A stretch of DNA of 64,000 nt, taken from NCBI GenBank assembly GCA_964364175.1, contig CAYILR010000017.1:14686-78685 (forward strand), read 5' to 3'. Below, in pieces: positions 54,023-62,339 of the stretch; position 1 is the stretch's first letter; the number at the start of each line of letters is the position of its first letter. The translations under genes and the position numbers were made by a program. Source of the stretch: CAYILR01 sp964364175 (GTDB lineage: Bacteria; Bdellovibrionota; UBA1018). Under the pieces are notes generated by a model. The model saw only the letters and a list, made by a program, of their open reading frames with translations. It was not told the DNA's origin and did not search any database.

Positions 54023-54223
54023 CTAGTCTTCCCGCAGTTTCTTGAGATCGAGCTTCAAATCCAGCTTGCCCTTGAGCTTGAGAAGGTCCTTGTAAACCGA
54101 TTTGGCTGCCACCAATTCAAGTCCTCGACGAAGGGTTTGAGTCATCCCCTCACCACTTGCTTGCATCGCTTTTTTGATCAGCTCTTCTGGCAATAAAACT
54201 GTGATTTTTCTTTCTGACTTCAT
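54023..54223 (-). CDS. vapB: VapB-like antitoxin
   Basis: 66 residues. The N-terminal part (ERKITVLLPEELIKKAMQAS) looks like a ribbon-helix-helix DNA-binding domain, and the charged C-terminal helix (LKGKLDLKLDLKKLRED) should wrap the PIN toxin. The ATG at 54223 lies 6 nt after a -10 box and no Shine-Dalgarno is visible. Confidence 0.78.
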   Translation of the reverse strand: MKSERKITVLLPEELIKKAMQASGEGMTQTLRRGLELVAAKSVYKDLLKLKGKLDLKLDLKKLRED

Positions 54224-54229
54224 TTCTAT

Positions 54230-54269
54230 ATTATGCCGTACAACATACCGTATGTCAATACGGCAATAA
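54230..54269 (-). promoter_or_regulatory. vapBC promoter and operator
   Basis: On the minus strand, -35 TTGACA (54258-54253) and -10 CATAAT (54235-54230) are 17 nt apart. The palindrome ACATACCGTATGT (54243-54255) lies in the spacer, flanked by GCCGTA (54235-54240) and TACGGC (54259-54264). This is a typical TA autoregulatory arrangement. The start codon directly follows at leaderless distance. Confidence 0.65.
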
Positions 54270-54372
54270 AACCAGGCTGCCTAACTTTTAGACATTCCTG
54301 AATATTTTACCTGTGCATCATCCCGTTTTAATCCCCTAGGGCCATTTTGCACCTCATTACGATCCGTGCTAT

Positions 54373-54387
54373 TGGCACACCAATTGC
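54373..54387 (+). promoter_or_regulatory. Sigma-54 promoter upstream of the CHASE2 kinase
   Basis: A perfect sigma-54 core: TGGCAC (54373-54378), five bases, TTGC (54384-54387). The expected start is near 54398, about 20 nt before the ATG at 54418. It lies in front of a kinase and its NtrC-type activator, so the activator may drive its own operon. Short GTGCA/TGCAC words upstream (54313, 54348) could be part of an activator site, but this is weak. Confidence 0.7.
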
Positions 54388-54417
54388 TCATACGAGGCGG
54401 GCCATTAGGTCCAGAAA

Positions 54418-56370
54418 ATGAAGCTACCCAAACTGCGGCTCTCGCGCCGCCACTCAGCTTTGATTCTTGTTCTATGCACCTCTACCGTGCTGACGGGGGT
54501 TCTCTCGTCTTTTCAGTTCAGCCGAATTGAATCAGTTCTCTACGATTTTCGTGTAAAAACTGGCCCACAACCCAAAGCCGACCCTCGAATCGTCCTCATC
54601 GGGATGGACGAGATCTCTCTCCGCACCCTTGAGCAAACATCCCCATTTCCGCTCGAACCTCACGCCAAACTCCTTGAAAATCTCGAAAAATTTCATCCTC
54701 AGGCTGTGGGCTACCTAGTGAACCTCAGCCGAATTGCAGAAGTTGATCCCACGGCAGCCGAAGCCGAGGCTGCAACACGCTTCACTCGCTCAGCACAAAA
54801 AATGATGGCGAGTGGTACTACATTTTTAGGAGGAAGTAGCTTTGACGTCACCGGCGAAATCGTGCCGCCCTACCCTCTCAGTTCCCTCCCCTACGCACTC
54901 TCGCTCGTACACAAGGACGGGAATGTTTTCGCCGAAGACCAAACCACTCGACGTGCACTTCACCACCTCAACGGGAAAAACTCCTTCCACATCGAATTCG
55001 CCAAACAGATTCAAAACTCCGAAGCTGCTGAGATAGAAGTCCCCGGAATGTTCCACTTGGCTGATGTCGACGCCGCCTATTTTTTCTTCAAATATCATGG
55101 AAGAGAATCCTACCCAATTCTTCGCTGGATCGACGTTCTGCAGGGGCACGTCCCCAAATCAGCATTGGAAGGCAAAATCATCCTCGTCGGCTCGATGAAT
55201 CCTGACGACTCGGACGACTTTACTTTCGCTCCGTATGATCACGAAGAAAAACGAATCCCAAAACTTGTCGTCCACGCCAACATCCTGGACTCCGTCCTGA
55301 ACCATCAAACCATCGTTCGCCTGCCCCGAGGACTCAGCATACTTCTGACTTTGATTCTCACTGCTTTTGTTCTCGCATGGATCCTGCGATCGGCTCCCTT
55401 ATCCGGAATTCTCATCACGGGAACACTCTTGATCGGAACTTTGGCCGTCAGCCAAATTCTCTACGCCGCTGGAAATATGTGGTTGCACACGAGCGAACTG
55501 CTCATCGGAATTTTTCTCGCCTACTACTTGGCGGTCCCCTATCGTCTGGTCAGCGAGTTCAGAAAACGGTGGGAATTCCAACGCCAAAACCAACTCCTCA
55601 AACAAGTCGAAGAACTCAAGAGCAATTTCATGTCCCTGGTCACGCATGATCTCAAAACGCCCGTGGCACGAATCCAGGGCTTGGCAGAAATGCTGATTCG
55701 AAAAAGTGTCGATAGAATGAACGACCGCGACAAGGAGACCGTTCAAAACATCATTTCTTCAACGGACGAGCTAAATCGGTTCATCACCAGCATATTAGAA
55801 CTCAATAAAATTGAATCGCACCAGCTCCGCATGCAATTGGAATCCAAGGACATCAATCTCATCATTGAACGTTCGGTTGCCACTCTCAAACCCATGGCCA
55901 GGGCGCGTGATATTCGATTTGCACTAGAACTCGATACTCTCTTTCCTATTCGAATCGATTCCAACTTGATCTCCAAAGTGATCAACAACCTGATCGACAA
56001 CGCCATCAAGTACTCGCCGTCGGGTGGGGAAATCAAAATTCAATCTCGGGAAATTGACAACCTCGTTGAGGTCTCAGTCCATGATCAAGGGATCGGAATG
56101 AGCGAAGAAGAGATGTCGAGCCTCTTCACTCGATTCTATCGAGCCGACAACGACACCACCAAGTCCATCATCGGAACCGGACTAGGATTGTACCTCACCA
56201 AATATTTCATCGAAGCCCACCAAGGCAAAGTTTTTGTGGAAAGTGAAAAAGGCAAAGGGAGTGTTTTCAGAATTCAACTTCCGTTGGAGGCAAAATCACT
56301 ACCTTTACCCGGTTTAAAAAAATTGAAAAAGGAAGGACAGAAGTATGTTCAAAGTATTAGTCGTCGATGA
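54418..56370 (+). CDS. CHASE2-domain sensor histidine kinase
   Basis: 650 residues. After an N-terminal helix, an extracytoplasmic CHASE2 domain (about 35-295; VLYDFRVKTGPQ, RIVLIGMDEISLRTL) is followed by three membrane helices (about 305-375), the usual CHASE2 order. The kinase core has SLVTHDLKTPVARIQ (His about 409), LIDNAIKYSPSGG, DQGIGM and GTGLGLYLTKYF. The end overlaps the NtrC-type regulator by 26 nt, so they are a cognate pair. The ligand is unknown. Confidence 0.92.
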   Translation: MKLPKLRLSRRHSALILVLCTSTVLTGVLSSFQFSRIESVLYDFRVKTGPQPKADPRIVLIGMDEISLRTLEQTSPFPLEPHAKLLENLEKFHPQAVGYLVNLSRIAEVDPTAAEAEAATRFTRSAQKMMASGTTFLGGSSFDVTGEIVPPYPLSSLPYALSLVHKDGNVFAEDQTTRRALHHLNGKNSFHIEFAKQIQNSEAAEIEVPGMFHLADVDAAYFFFKYHGRESYPILRWIDVLQGHVPKSALEGKIILVGSMNPDDSDDFTFAPYDHEEKRIPKLVVHANILDSVLNHQTIVRLPRGLSILLTLILTAFVLAWILRSAPLSGILITGTLLIGTLAVSQILYAAGNMWLHTSELLIGIFLAYYLAVPYRLVSEFRKRWEFQRQNQLLKQVEELKSNFMSLVTHDLKTPVARIQGLAEMLIRKSVDRMNDRDKETVQNIISSTDELNRFITSILELNKIESHQLRMQLESKDINLIIERSVATLKPMARARDIRFALELDTLFPIRIDSNLISKVINNLIDNAIKYSPSGGEIKIQSREIDNLVEVSVHDQGIGMSEEEMSSLFTRFYRADNDTTKSIIGTGLGLYLTKYFIEAHQGKVFVESEKGKGSVFRIQLPLEAKSLPLPGLKKLKKEGQKYVQSISRR

Positions 56371-57844
56371 TGATGCAGGATTGAGAAGCACCGTGGCCTC
56401 GGCCATGTCAGAGAACCATTACCTGGTCGACCAGGCCGTGGATGGCGAAGAAGGCGTCACTCGAGCCAAGGGAACCCGCTATGACCTGATCCTGATGGAC
56501 GTCAACATGCCCCGGATGTCGGGACTGGCGGCGCTGAAAGAAATCAAAGCGCACGACCCTTCCACTATCGTCATTATTCTCACTGCGTTCTCCAATATTC
56601 ACGACGCGGTCGAAGCCACCAAAGAAGGCGCATACAACTATCTCGAAAAACCGATCAAAGCCGAGAACCTCGTCTACATGACTGACAAGGCGCTCAAAGC
56701 ACGTACGATGGTTCATCATGCGCGGCTGTCCGCACCGACTGTCAACCTGGGCAATGGTCACGACTTCATCGGCCAGAGTTCGGAGATGAAGAAAATTTTC
56801 TCAGTGATCGACAAACTGGCTCGCGTCGACACCGCTGTCCTAATTCGCGGTGAAAGCGGAACAGGCAAAGAATTGGTTGCACGAGCGTTGCACTTTAACG
56901 GACCTCGCAAAGACAACCGATTCGTCACCGTCAATTGCTCTGCAATCCCCGAGAACCTGATCGAAAGCGAATTCTTCGGGCACGAAAAGGGCGCGTTCAC
57001 CGGAGCAGATTCCCGTAAAATCGGAAAATTCCAATACGCCGAGGGGGGTACACTCTTCCTCGATGAAATCGGCGACATCTCACCCGCCATGCAGGTCAAA
57101 CTCTTGCGTGCACTCCAAGAAAAACGATTCACCCCCGTGGGATCCAATCGCGAGATCGAAGTCAATGTACGCATTGTGGCGGCTACCAATCGTCCTCTGG
57201 AGGACATGATCACTCGCGGCGAATTCCGTGAGGACTTGTTCTATCGATTGAATGTATTGCCCATTCAGCTGCCCACACTGAGGGAACGCAAAAACGACAT
57301 CCCGAGCCTGGCAACCTACTTCATCGAGAAGTTCAATCAACAGCACAACAAAAAAATCACCGGCCTCAATGACGAAGCTAACGCGCTGCTCATGCAACAT
57401 AACTGGCCCGGCAACATTCGCGAGCTGGAAAACGTCATCGAGCATGCATTTGTGATCGAGCCGAGCGAACAAATTACAGCTGAGAGCCTGCCGGAATCAG
57501 TCCAAAGGGTTCTGCAACAGCAAGCAGACAAATCGATGCCTATGCCCGGCCTGACTCGGAATCTGTCTCCTTCGTCCATGGACGACGAAGATGATGACGC
57601 GGATATCGAAATTTCTGATGCGGCCATCAAGGCAGCTCTCGCACCGATCGGCTTTACTCTGGACATCGGTAAATTGGACTTTCAAGCGAACAAGGAAGAG
57701 TTTGAGAAAAAATTCCTCTTAAGTGCTCTCAAGGCTTTCCGAGGCAAGATCAATCAAACCGCACTTCACGCCAATATTCCCAAGAAAACTCTATTGAGAA
57801 AATTGGAAAAGTACGGAATCAGCGCGAGAGACTTTAATCATTAG
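56345..57844 (+). CDS. Sigma-54-dependent response regulator (NtrC family)
   Basis: 499 residues in three domains: receiver (phospho-Asp in LILMDVNMP, Lys in LEKPIKA), AAA+ activator domain (RGESGTGKELVA, GAFTGADSRKIGKFQYAEGG with the GAFTGA loop that contacts sigma-54, LFLDEIGDIS, NWPGNIRELENV) and a C-terminal Fis-type helix-turn-helix (NQTALHANIPKKTLLRKLE). An acidic linker (DDEDDDADIE) lies before the DNA-binding domain. GGAAGGA precedes the ATG. Confidence 0.95.
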   Translation: MFKVLVVDDDAGLRSTVASAMSENHYLVDQAVDGEEGVTRAKGTRYDLILMDVNMPRMSGLAALKEIKAHDPSTIVIILTAFSNIHDAVEATKEGAYNYLEKPIKAENLVYMTDKALKARTMVHHARLSAPTVNLGNGHDFIGQSSEMKKIFSVIDKLARVDTAVLIRGESGTGKELVARALHFNGPRKDNRFVTVNCSAIPENLIESEFFGHEKGAFTGADSRKIGKFQYAEGGTLFLDEIGDISPAMQVKLLRALQEKRFTPVGSNREIEVNVRIVAATNRPLEDMITRGEFREDLFYRLNVLPIQLPTLRERKNDIPSLATYFIEKFNQQHNKKITGLNDEANALLMQHNWPGNIRELENVIEHAFVIEPSEQITAESLPESVQRVLQQQADKSMPMPGLTRNLSPSSMDDEDDDADIEISDAAIKAALAPIGFTLDIGKLDFQANKEEFEKKFLLSALKAFRGKINQTALHANIPKKTLLRKLEKYGISARDFNH

Positions 57845-57854
57845 GAATCGGACA

Positions 57855-58661
57855 CTAAAGTTTATTTAAAGCAGCGTCATCCACCGAAACCTTGGCAGAT
57901 TTTTTGAGCTTCTCCATGAAGTCCTCGGTGAGTTCCTGGCGATAATCGTTCTTCACTTGCAACTCAACTTCGTCGTAGTTGAGCGCTTTGCCAGGTTTGC
58001 GGCGCAGAACCTTGATCAGGTGATAGCCAAATTGAGTTCTCACTGGACCAACAATCTCGCCTTCTTTGCCGTTGAGAGCTGCATCTTTGAACGGCATCAC
58101 AAAAGGACTATCCCAGCCGACCGGGCCGACTTCGCCTCTGTTATTTTTTGCAGAAGGATCTTTAGAATGCTTCACGGCTAGCTCTTGAAAATCAGCACCG
58201 GGTTCCTTCGCGGCATTCATGACCTCTTTTGCTTTGGCTTCAGTCTCCAGCAAAATATGTTGAACATAGGATTGCATAGTAGAGTAACGGAACTTGTTTC
58301 GATCGTAATACTTACGCGCCTGAGCATCCGTCAGCTTGGGTCCGACATTCTGGGCCAGAACTCGCATTGCTAGATATTGTTTTCTGAAATTGGCTACCGC
58401 CTCTTTGTACTCGTTGTTTTGATCGAGCTTGGCTTTCTCGCCCTCTTGGAAAAGAATTTCCTGATCAATCACACGATCCAGGATTTCTTTTTTCGCCTGG
58501 GGATCTTTCAAGTAGCTCTGGCGCTGGCCCTCGTTGACACCCGACAGGCTCCCGATGATGTCTTTATCGGTGATGCTCTTGCCATTCACCTTGGCGACGT
58601 CTGATGCCATGGCTTGAGTTCCCACTATTGCGATCAATGCGACTGAAAAACGTTTCAGCAT
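57855..58661 (-). CDS. Periplasmic parvulin-type peptidyl-prolyl isomerase
   Basis: 268 residues with signal peptide MLKRFSVALIAIVGTQAMA. The N-terminal SurA-like helical region is followed by a parvulin domain (about 130-225; YVQHILLETEAKAKEV, FQELAVKHSKDPSAKNNRGE, FGYHLIKV). It helps outer-membrane or secreted proteins fold. It is preceded by the DUF1704 gene with 9 nt between them and converges with the NtrC-type gene. Confidence 0.9.
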   Translation of the reverse strand: MLKRFSVALIAIVGTQAMASDVAKVNGKSITDKDIIGSLSGVNEGQRQSYLKDPQAKKEILDRVIDQEILFQEGEKAKLDQNNEYKEAVANFRKQYLAMRVLAQNVGPKLTDAQARKYYDRNKFRYSTMQSYVQHILLETEAKAKEVMNAAKEPGADFQELAVKHSKDPSAKNNRGEVGPVGWDSPFVMPFKDAALNGKEGEIVGPVRTQFGYHLIKVLRRKPGKALNYDEVELQVKNDYRQELTEDFMEKLKKSAKVSVDDAALNKL

Positions 58662-58670
58662 ATTTGCTCC

Positions 58671-59963
58671 CTACAAGAACTGTTTAAACAACTTATCATA
58701 ATGTTCCTGCACTCTTTTCAAATCCACAAGGTTTAAAAAACTAGAAAAACTCATCCACACGGCTATCCCATTCATATCCTTAAACTGCGGGGGTAGAAAT
58801 TTTGGCGCATCGATGATGCCCTCTTTATATTTTTGATAAAGAAGCGGCACGTCATCGACATGTAATTTCCCTGCGAAGAGGAACGGAATTAGCTGAGGTT
58901 TCCCAGCCCGAATCGCTGCGCGCATAAAATTATAATTCTCAATAAATCCACGGCAATAGGAAATATCCTTGGTGAATGGAGCCCCCCCGCTGACAACACC
59001 TCCTCTAAATACACGGAGAGCGTTGAAAACCGTCTCTTGCTCGGAATACCCTTCGGTTCGATAGAACTCCATCAACTCCAAAAGATCCGCACCGTCCTCG
59101 ACCTTGTCGATCCCGATGATCCTGTCATTGATTTGGCGAGCGCGCCGCGGAAATGATCGGAAAGTAAAAATCTCCATGATCACCGCAAGGCCCTCTTGCG
59201 TACTTGCGCAACGAGGAGGTCCTTTCGAGAGCCACTTCGCGACATGTTGGTTGTTTCCATTTTGCGATGTCCCGACATGTACCCAGCCCTCGTGCACTTC
59301 GAGAATATCCACTTCGCGCATCGAGAAATGACTGCCCTCGCGGATTTTTACGACATCTCCACCCGCTGCGGCATCTGCTACGATTCCGTCCGAAATCTTC
59401 GCTTTGATGTCTTCGTCACCAAAATAATCTTTGAATCGTTTGTTGAGGATTTTGACTGCGTCTTCCGCTGGCACATCCTCCGGAAATTGCTCCATCAGTG
59501 ACGCTACATCGATTTTATTGAGAATCGTGTAGAGAATCTGCCCAAGGTCACTGATGGTGTTTTTATCGTCGAATAATTTATCTTTGGGCGATCCGTAGAG
59601 TTTCCGGCTGTATTCCCAGAATTTTTTTGTTCCGCGATTCAGCAACATATGGACCACATCGCGGTACTGATCAGCCATCTTCCAAAGCAATTGCCCGACT
59701 GGATCTTCGCTCCCCAATTCGGCGTCTATTTCGCGAATGATCCCCTCGAGCTCCTCGATTTTTTTTTGCGCATCGAACTCCAGTCCGATTTTGGAATAAT
59801 AATCAGGCCCAACCTTGGGCAATTCCTTATATTTCGATTTTTTGAAATCGTGAACGACCTCGGCATCCCATTTGATCGCGTCCAGGATCCGGATCGGGCG
59901 CTGTGCGTCCACGATTTTCATGGAGAGGTGCTTGATCTTCTCCTTGTAAGTGCTTTTGGGCAT
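58671..59963 (-). CDS. QEGLA-motif (DUF1704) metallopeptidase-like protein
   Basis: 430 residues of the DUF1704/TIGR02421 family, named for the QEGLA motif (TQEGLAV, residues about 256-260). An HExxxH pattern (LEVHEGWVHVGT; His224, Glu225, His229) makes a zinc site. Animal relatives in this family (MATCAP) are tyrosine carboxypeptidases that trim tubulin; the bacterial substrate is unknown. No signal peptide, so cytoplasmic. It lies 4 nt after the GH26 gene and before the parvulin. Confidence 0.8.
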   Translation of the reverse strand: MPKSTYKEKIKHLSMKIVDAQRPIRILDAIKWDAEVVHDFKKSKYKELPKVGPDYYSKIGLEFDAQKKIEELEGIIREIDAELGSEDPVGQLLWKMADQYRDVVHMLLNRGTKKFWEYSRKLYGSPKDKLFDDKNTISDLGQILYTILNKIDVASLMEQFPEDVPAEDAVKILNKRFKDYFGDEDIKAKISDGIVADAAAGGDVVKIREGSHFSMREVDILEVHEGWVHVGTSQNGNNQHVAKWLSKGPPRCASTQEGLAVIMEIFTFRSFPRRARQINDRIIGIDKVEDGADLLELMEFYRTEGYSEQETVFNALRVFRGGVVSGGAPFTKDISYCRGFIENYNFMRAAIRAGKPQLIPFLFAGKLHVDDVPLLYQKYKEGIIDAPKFLPPQFKDMNGIAVWMSFSSFLNLVDLKRVQEHYDKLFKQFL

Positions 59964-59967
59964 TTAT

Positions 59968-61101
59968 TTAATGATACACACCTTTGAGATCACTTTCAAA
60001 ATACGAATACGGATTCTGCACCATTTTAATGAAATTAGGAGCAGAATGGTGCCCTGGATAAACACTGAAATGGAATTCAGGATTCTTGCTTCCCCAAACC
60101 ATTGCATAAGCCACTCGTCTCGCCACTGGATCGCTGGCAATGGGATTCAAAAATCGTTCAGTCCAATAATTTGACTCCGGGATCTGTCCTGCGCCGAACT
60201 CATTGATTGCGGGGATTTTCCCATAGTACTCCGCGGCCCTGACCAGGCGACGCATTTTGATGATCAAATTGCGCTTTTCCATCCAACGACCAAACGCCGC
60301 GAATGGACCCGTGGGGTGATTATTCAGTTCTGTGTAATTATCAACACCGATGACGTCCACATATTCATTGCCAGGATATCGATCCAGAAATTCCGAATCT
60401 TCGTTCTCACCCGGGCAAAACACATAGAGAAATTGATGAACACCCAGAGTGTCCCGCAAATAAGTCACAGTGAATCTCCACAGTGCAATGAAATCCTCGC
60501 GAGAAACATGGTTCTTGCCCCACCAAAAATGGCTGTGAATATGCTCATGAAAAGGGCGAAACAGAATGGGGACCAGGGTCCCATCTGAGCCTCGAAGAGA
60601 TTTCACTCGATCTGCGATTTTTTGAAGCTGCTCTTTATAAAACCCGTGTTTCGACCCGCCTGGCAAAATCTCTTTCACCGCAGGAGTCTGATCCCGAAAA
60701 GATTGCCCGGTAACTGGATTCCACATATGCCAGCTGAATGTATTAATTCCGCCTCGATCATAGGCTTCACGCGCTCGCTCAAATTGCAGATCGTATTTCA
60801 AACCTTCCGCATAAGGCGGATCCTCGAAATTCAGGAAGTCCCAACCATAAATCGCGGGATATTCACCCGAGACCTCACGCATATCGCATTTTTGATTATT
60901 AACCCATCCGGAGCCCCTGAGCGTCGCCTCCTGCTGACCGATCGGCAAACCATGACCGCGTATTCTCTGAAGGTAGCGATAAAGGTTCTGAGTCTCTGGT
61001 GTGGCCTGGGAATCAATCTGCTGTGCAAGAGCAAGACCGCCCCAACACGAAACACTGACAATACACAATACTACAACACTAAAACGTCTCCGTTTTTTCA
61101 T
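59968..61101 (-). CDS. Secreted GH26 endo-beta-mannanase-like enzyme
   Basis: 377 residues from the ATG at 61101 (GGAG upstream); the frame stays open to 61347 but runs through a terminator and hairpins. Signal peptide KRRRFSVVVLCIVSVSCWGGLALA. GH26 motifs: ILFRPFHEHIHSHFWWG (acid/base Glu) and PAINEFGAGQ (nucleophile Glu). Also AIYGWDFLNFE near the start. It should cut mannan or a related beta-linked glucan outside the cell. It lies directly upstream of the DUF1704 and parvulin genes. Confidence 0.85.
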   Translation of the reverse strand: MKKRRRFSVVVLCIVSVSCWGGLALAQQIDSQATPETQNLYRYLQRIRGHGLPIGQQEATLRGSGWVNNQKCDMREVSGEYPAIYGWDFLNFEDPPYAEGLKYDLQFERAREAYDRGGINTFSWHMWNPVTGQSFRDQTPAVKEILPGGSKHGFYKEQLQKIADRVKSLRGSDGTLVPILFRPFHEHIHSHFWWGKNHVSREDFIALWRFTVTYLRDTLGVHQFLYVFCPGENEDSEFLDRYPGNEYVDVIGVDNYTELNNHPTGPFAAFGRWMEKRNLIIKMRRLVRAAEYYGKIPAINEFGAGQIPESNYWTERFLNPIASDPVARRVAYAMVWGSKNPEFHFSVYPGHHSAPNFIKMVQNPYSYFESDLKGVYH

Positions 61102-61155
61102 ATAAAAATTCTCCAATACGCGGAGCGTTGTAACATTTTTTACACAATAAACAAT

Positions 61156-61195
61156 AAAAAAACCCGGGAAAGCTTTGAGCTCGCCCGGGTTTTTA
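61156..61195 (-). terminator. Rho-independent terminator of rplM-rpsI
   Basis: A strong stem (AAAAACCCGGG at 61158-61168 with CCCGGGTTTTT at 61184-61194) is followed on the minus strand by a run of seven T. It lies between the rpsI end and the GH26 start. It is nearly symmetric, so it could also stop plus-strand transcripts. Confidence 0.85.
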
Positions 61196-61219
61196 AATTT
61201 AAAGAATACTCTAAGCAAC

Positions 61220-61240
61220 ATCGGACCAGCCTGGTCCGAT
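61220..61240. repeat. Covarying hairpin C (downstream of rpsI)
   Basis: A 21-bp perfect hairpin, outer pairs AT...AT, core GGACCAG with CTGGTCC. It is one of three related hairpins around rpsI; see 61250-61270 and 61694-61714. Confidence 0.75.
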
Positions 61241-61249
61241 GAAAATAAC

Positions 61250-61270
61250 GGCGGAGCAGCCTGCTCCGCC
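61250..61270. repeat. Covarying hairpin B (downstream of rpsI)
   Basis: A 21-bp perfect hairpin, outer pairs GG...CC, core GGAGCAG with CTGCTCC. Compared with hairpin C, a C-G pair is swapped to G-C, so pairing is kept. Confidence 0.75.
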
Positions 61271-61279
61271 GAAAAAAGG

Positions 61280-61681
61280 TTATCGTTTAGAGTATTGGAA
61301 TCTGCGGCGTGCGCCAGCCAGTCCGTATTTTTTACGCTCAACTTCACGAGAGTCGCGAGTGAGGTGTCCGGCTTTTTTCAGCACAGGACGGTTTTCACTG
61401 CCTTCGACTTTCAGAAGTGCGCGAGCAATTCCGTGTTTCACTGCACCGGCTTGGCCCGAGAGGCCTCCGCCGCGAACGGTAACTACGATGTCGTATTGAC
61501 CTACGGTGGATGTCAGCTCCAAAGGCTGCATGATCAACATGCGAGCGGTGGGGCGTGGAAAATAATCTTCGAAAGTGCGGCCGTTCACTCGAATCGTGCC
61601 GGTCTCGCCTGCGCGGGGGCGAACGAATACTCGCGCTACGGATGTTTTTCTTTTTCCAACGGTCTGTAACTGCTTCTCCAT
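61280..61681 (-). CDS. rpsI: 30S ribosomal protein S9
   Basis: 133 residues, standard S9: GKRKTSVARVFVRP, GTIRVNGRTFEDYF, VRGGGLSGQAGAVKHGIARALL and the C-terminal tail KYGLAGARRRFQYSKR that reaches the P site. GGAGCC precedes the ATG. It follows rplM, as is usual. The intergenic hairpin A (61694) lies between them. Confidence 0.97.
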   Translation of the reverse strand: MEKQLQTVGKRKTSVARVFVRPRAGETGTIRVNGRTFEDYFPRPTARMLIMQPLELTSTVGQYDIVVTVRGGGLSGQAGAVKHGIARALLKVEGSENRPVLKKAGHLTRDSREVERKKYGLAGARRRFQYSKR

Positions 61682-61693
61682 CTGGCTCCTTTT

Positions 61694-61714
61694 AGCGGAC
61701 CAGGCTGGTCCGCT
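61694..61714. repeat. Covarying hairpin A (between rplM and rpsI)
   Basis: A 21-bp perfect hairpin, outer pairs AG...CT, core GGACCAG with CTGGTCC. It is 12 nt before the rpsI start on the minus strand and might affect rpsI translation. Confidence 0.75.
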
Positions 61715-61734
61715 AGTTTTTCCTTCTTAATTTT

Positions 61735-62247
61735 CTAGCTGGCTACTTTCTTAGCCTTGGTCAAAACTGTTCTGAATGTTGCAGCCGCAGGCAAAGGCTG
61801 TGGCTGTTGTGCTGCATGCGGGTGTTCCGTACCAGCGTAGATTTTCAATTTTGCAAATTGGTGGCGAGCGAGGCTGGACTTGTTGGTCATGCCCCAAACC
61901 GCGCGGCTGAGAATCGCTTCTGGGTGACGATCCATCAGTTCTTGCGCTGTTTTGGTTTTCAATCCGCCTACCCAACCGGAGTGATCGCGGTAGAGTTTGT
62001 CAGTCATTTTATTGCGGGTCAGAACCACTTTGTCAGCATTGATCACGATGATGAAATCACCTGCATCTGCATGACGAGTCCAGGTTGGCTTGTGTTTTCC
62101 GAGGATCACTCGAGTCACAATAGTTGCGATACGGCCAACAACTTGGTCTTTTGCGTCCACAATGTACCATTTAGGAGCGTTGGGGCCTTTCGGCTCGAAC
62201 CAGTGCGGCCCTGACTGCCGGGCTTGATAAGTCTTTTGTTTCAACAT
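61735..62247 (-). CDS. rplM: 50S ribosomal protein L13
   Basis: 170 residues from the ATG at 62247 (a TTG at 62265 also opens the frame). L13 signatures: WYIVDAKDQVVGRIATIV, GKHKPTWTRHADAGDFIIVI, KMTDKLYRDHSGWVGGLK and RHPEAILSRAVWGM. It is longer than E. coli L13 (142) because of a C-terminal Pro/Ala-rich tail. No clear Shine-Dalgarno precedes the ATG. It heads the rplM-rpsI operon. Confidence 0.96.
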   Translation of the reverse strand: MLKQKTYQARQSGPHWFEPKGPNAPKWYIVDAKDQVVGRIATIVTRVILGKHKPTWTRHADAGDFIIVINADKVVLTRNKMTDKLYRDHSGWVGGLKTKTAQELMDRHPEAILSRAVWGMTNKSSLARHQFAKLKIYAGTEHPHAAQQPQPLPAAATFRTVLTKAKKVAS

Positions 62248-62339
62248 AGGGGGATGGAAATACAAGCGTTGAGTATTGAAGTCAACTGGAAATTTGAGGA
62301 TTGCTCATGACAGGAACCGCTTGTTTTTCCAGAATTAGG

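Noticed and set aside
61102..61347. N-terminal extension of the GH26 protein
   Set aside because: It would run through the rpsI terminator, two hairpins and the rpsI 3' end; the signal peptide starts at 61101.
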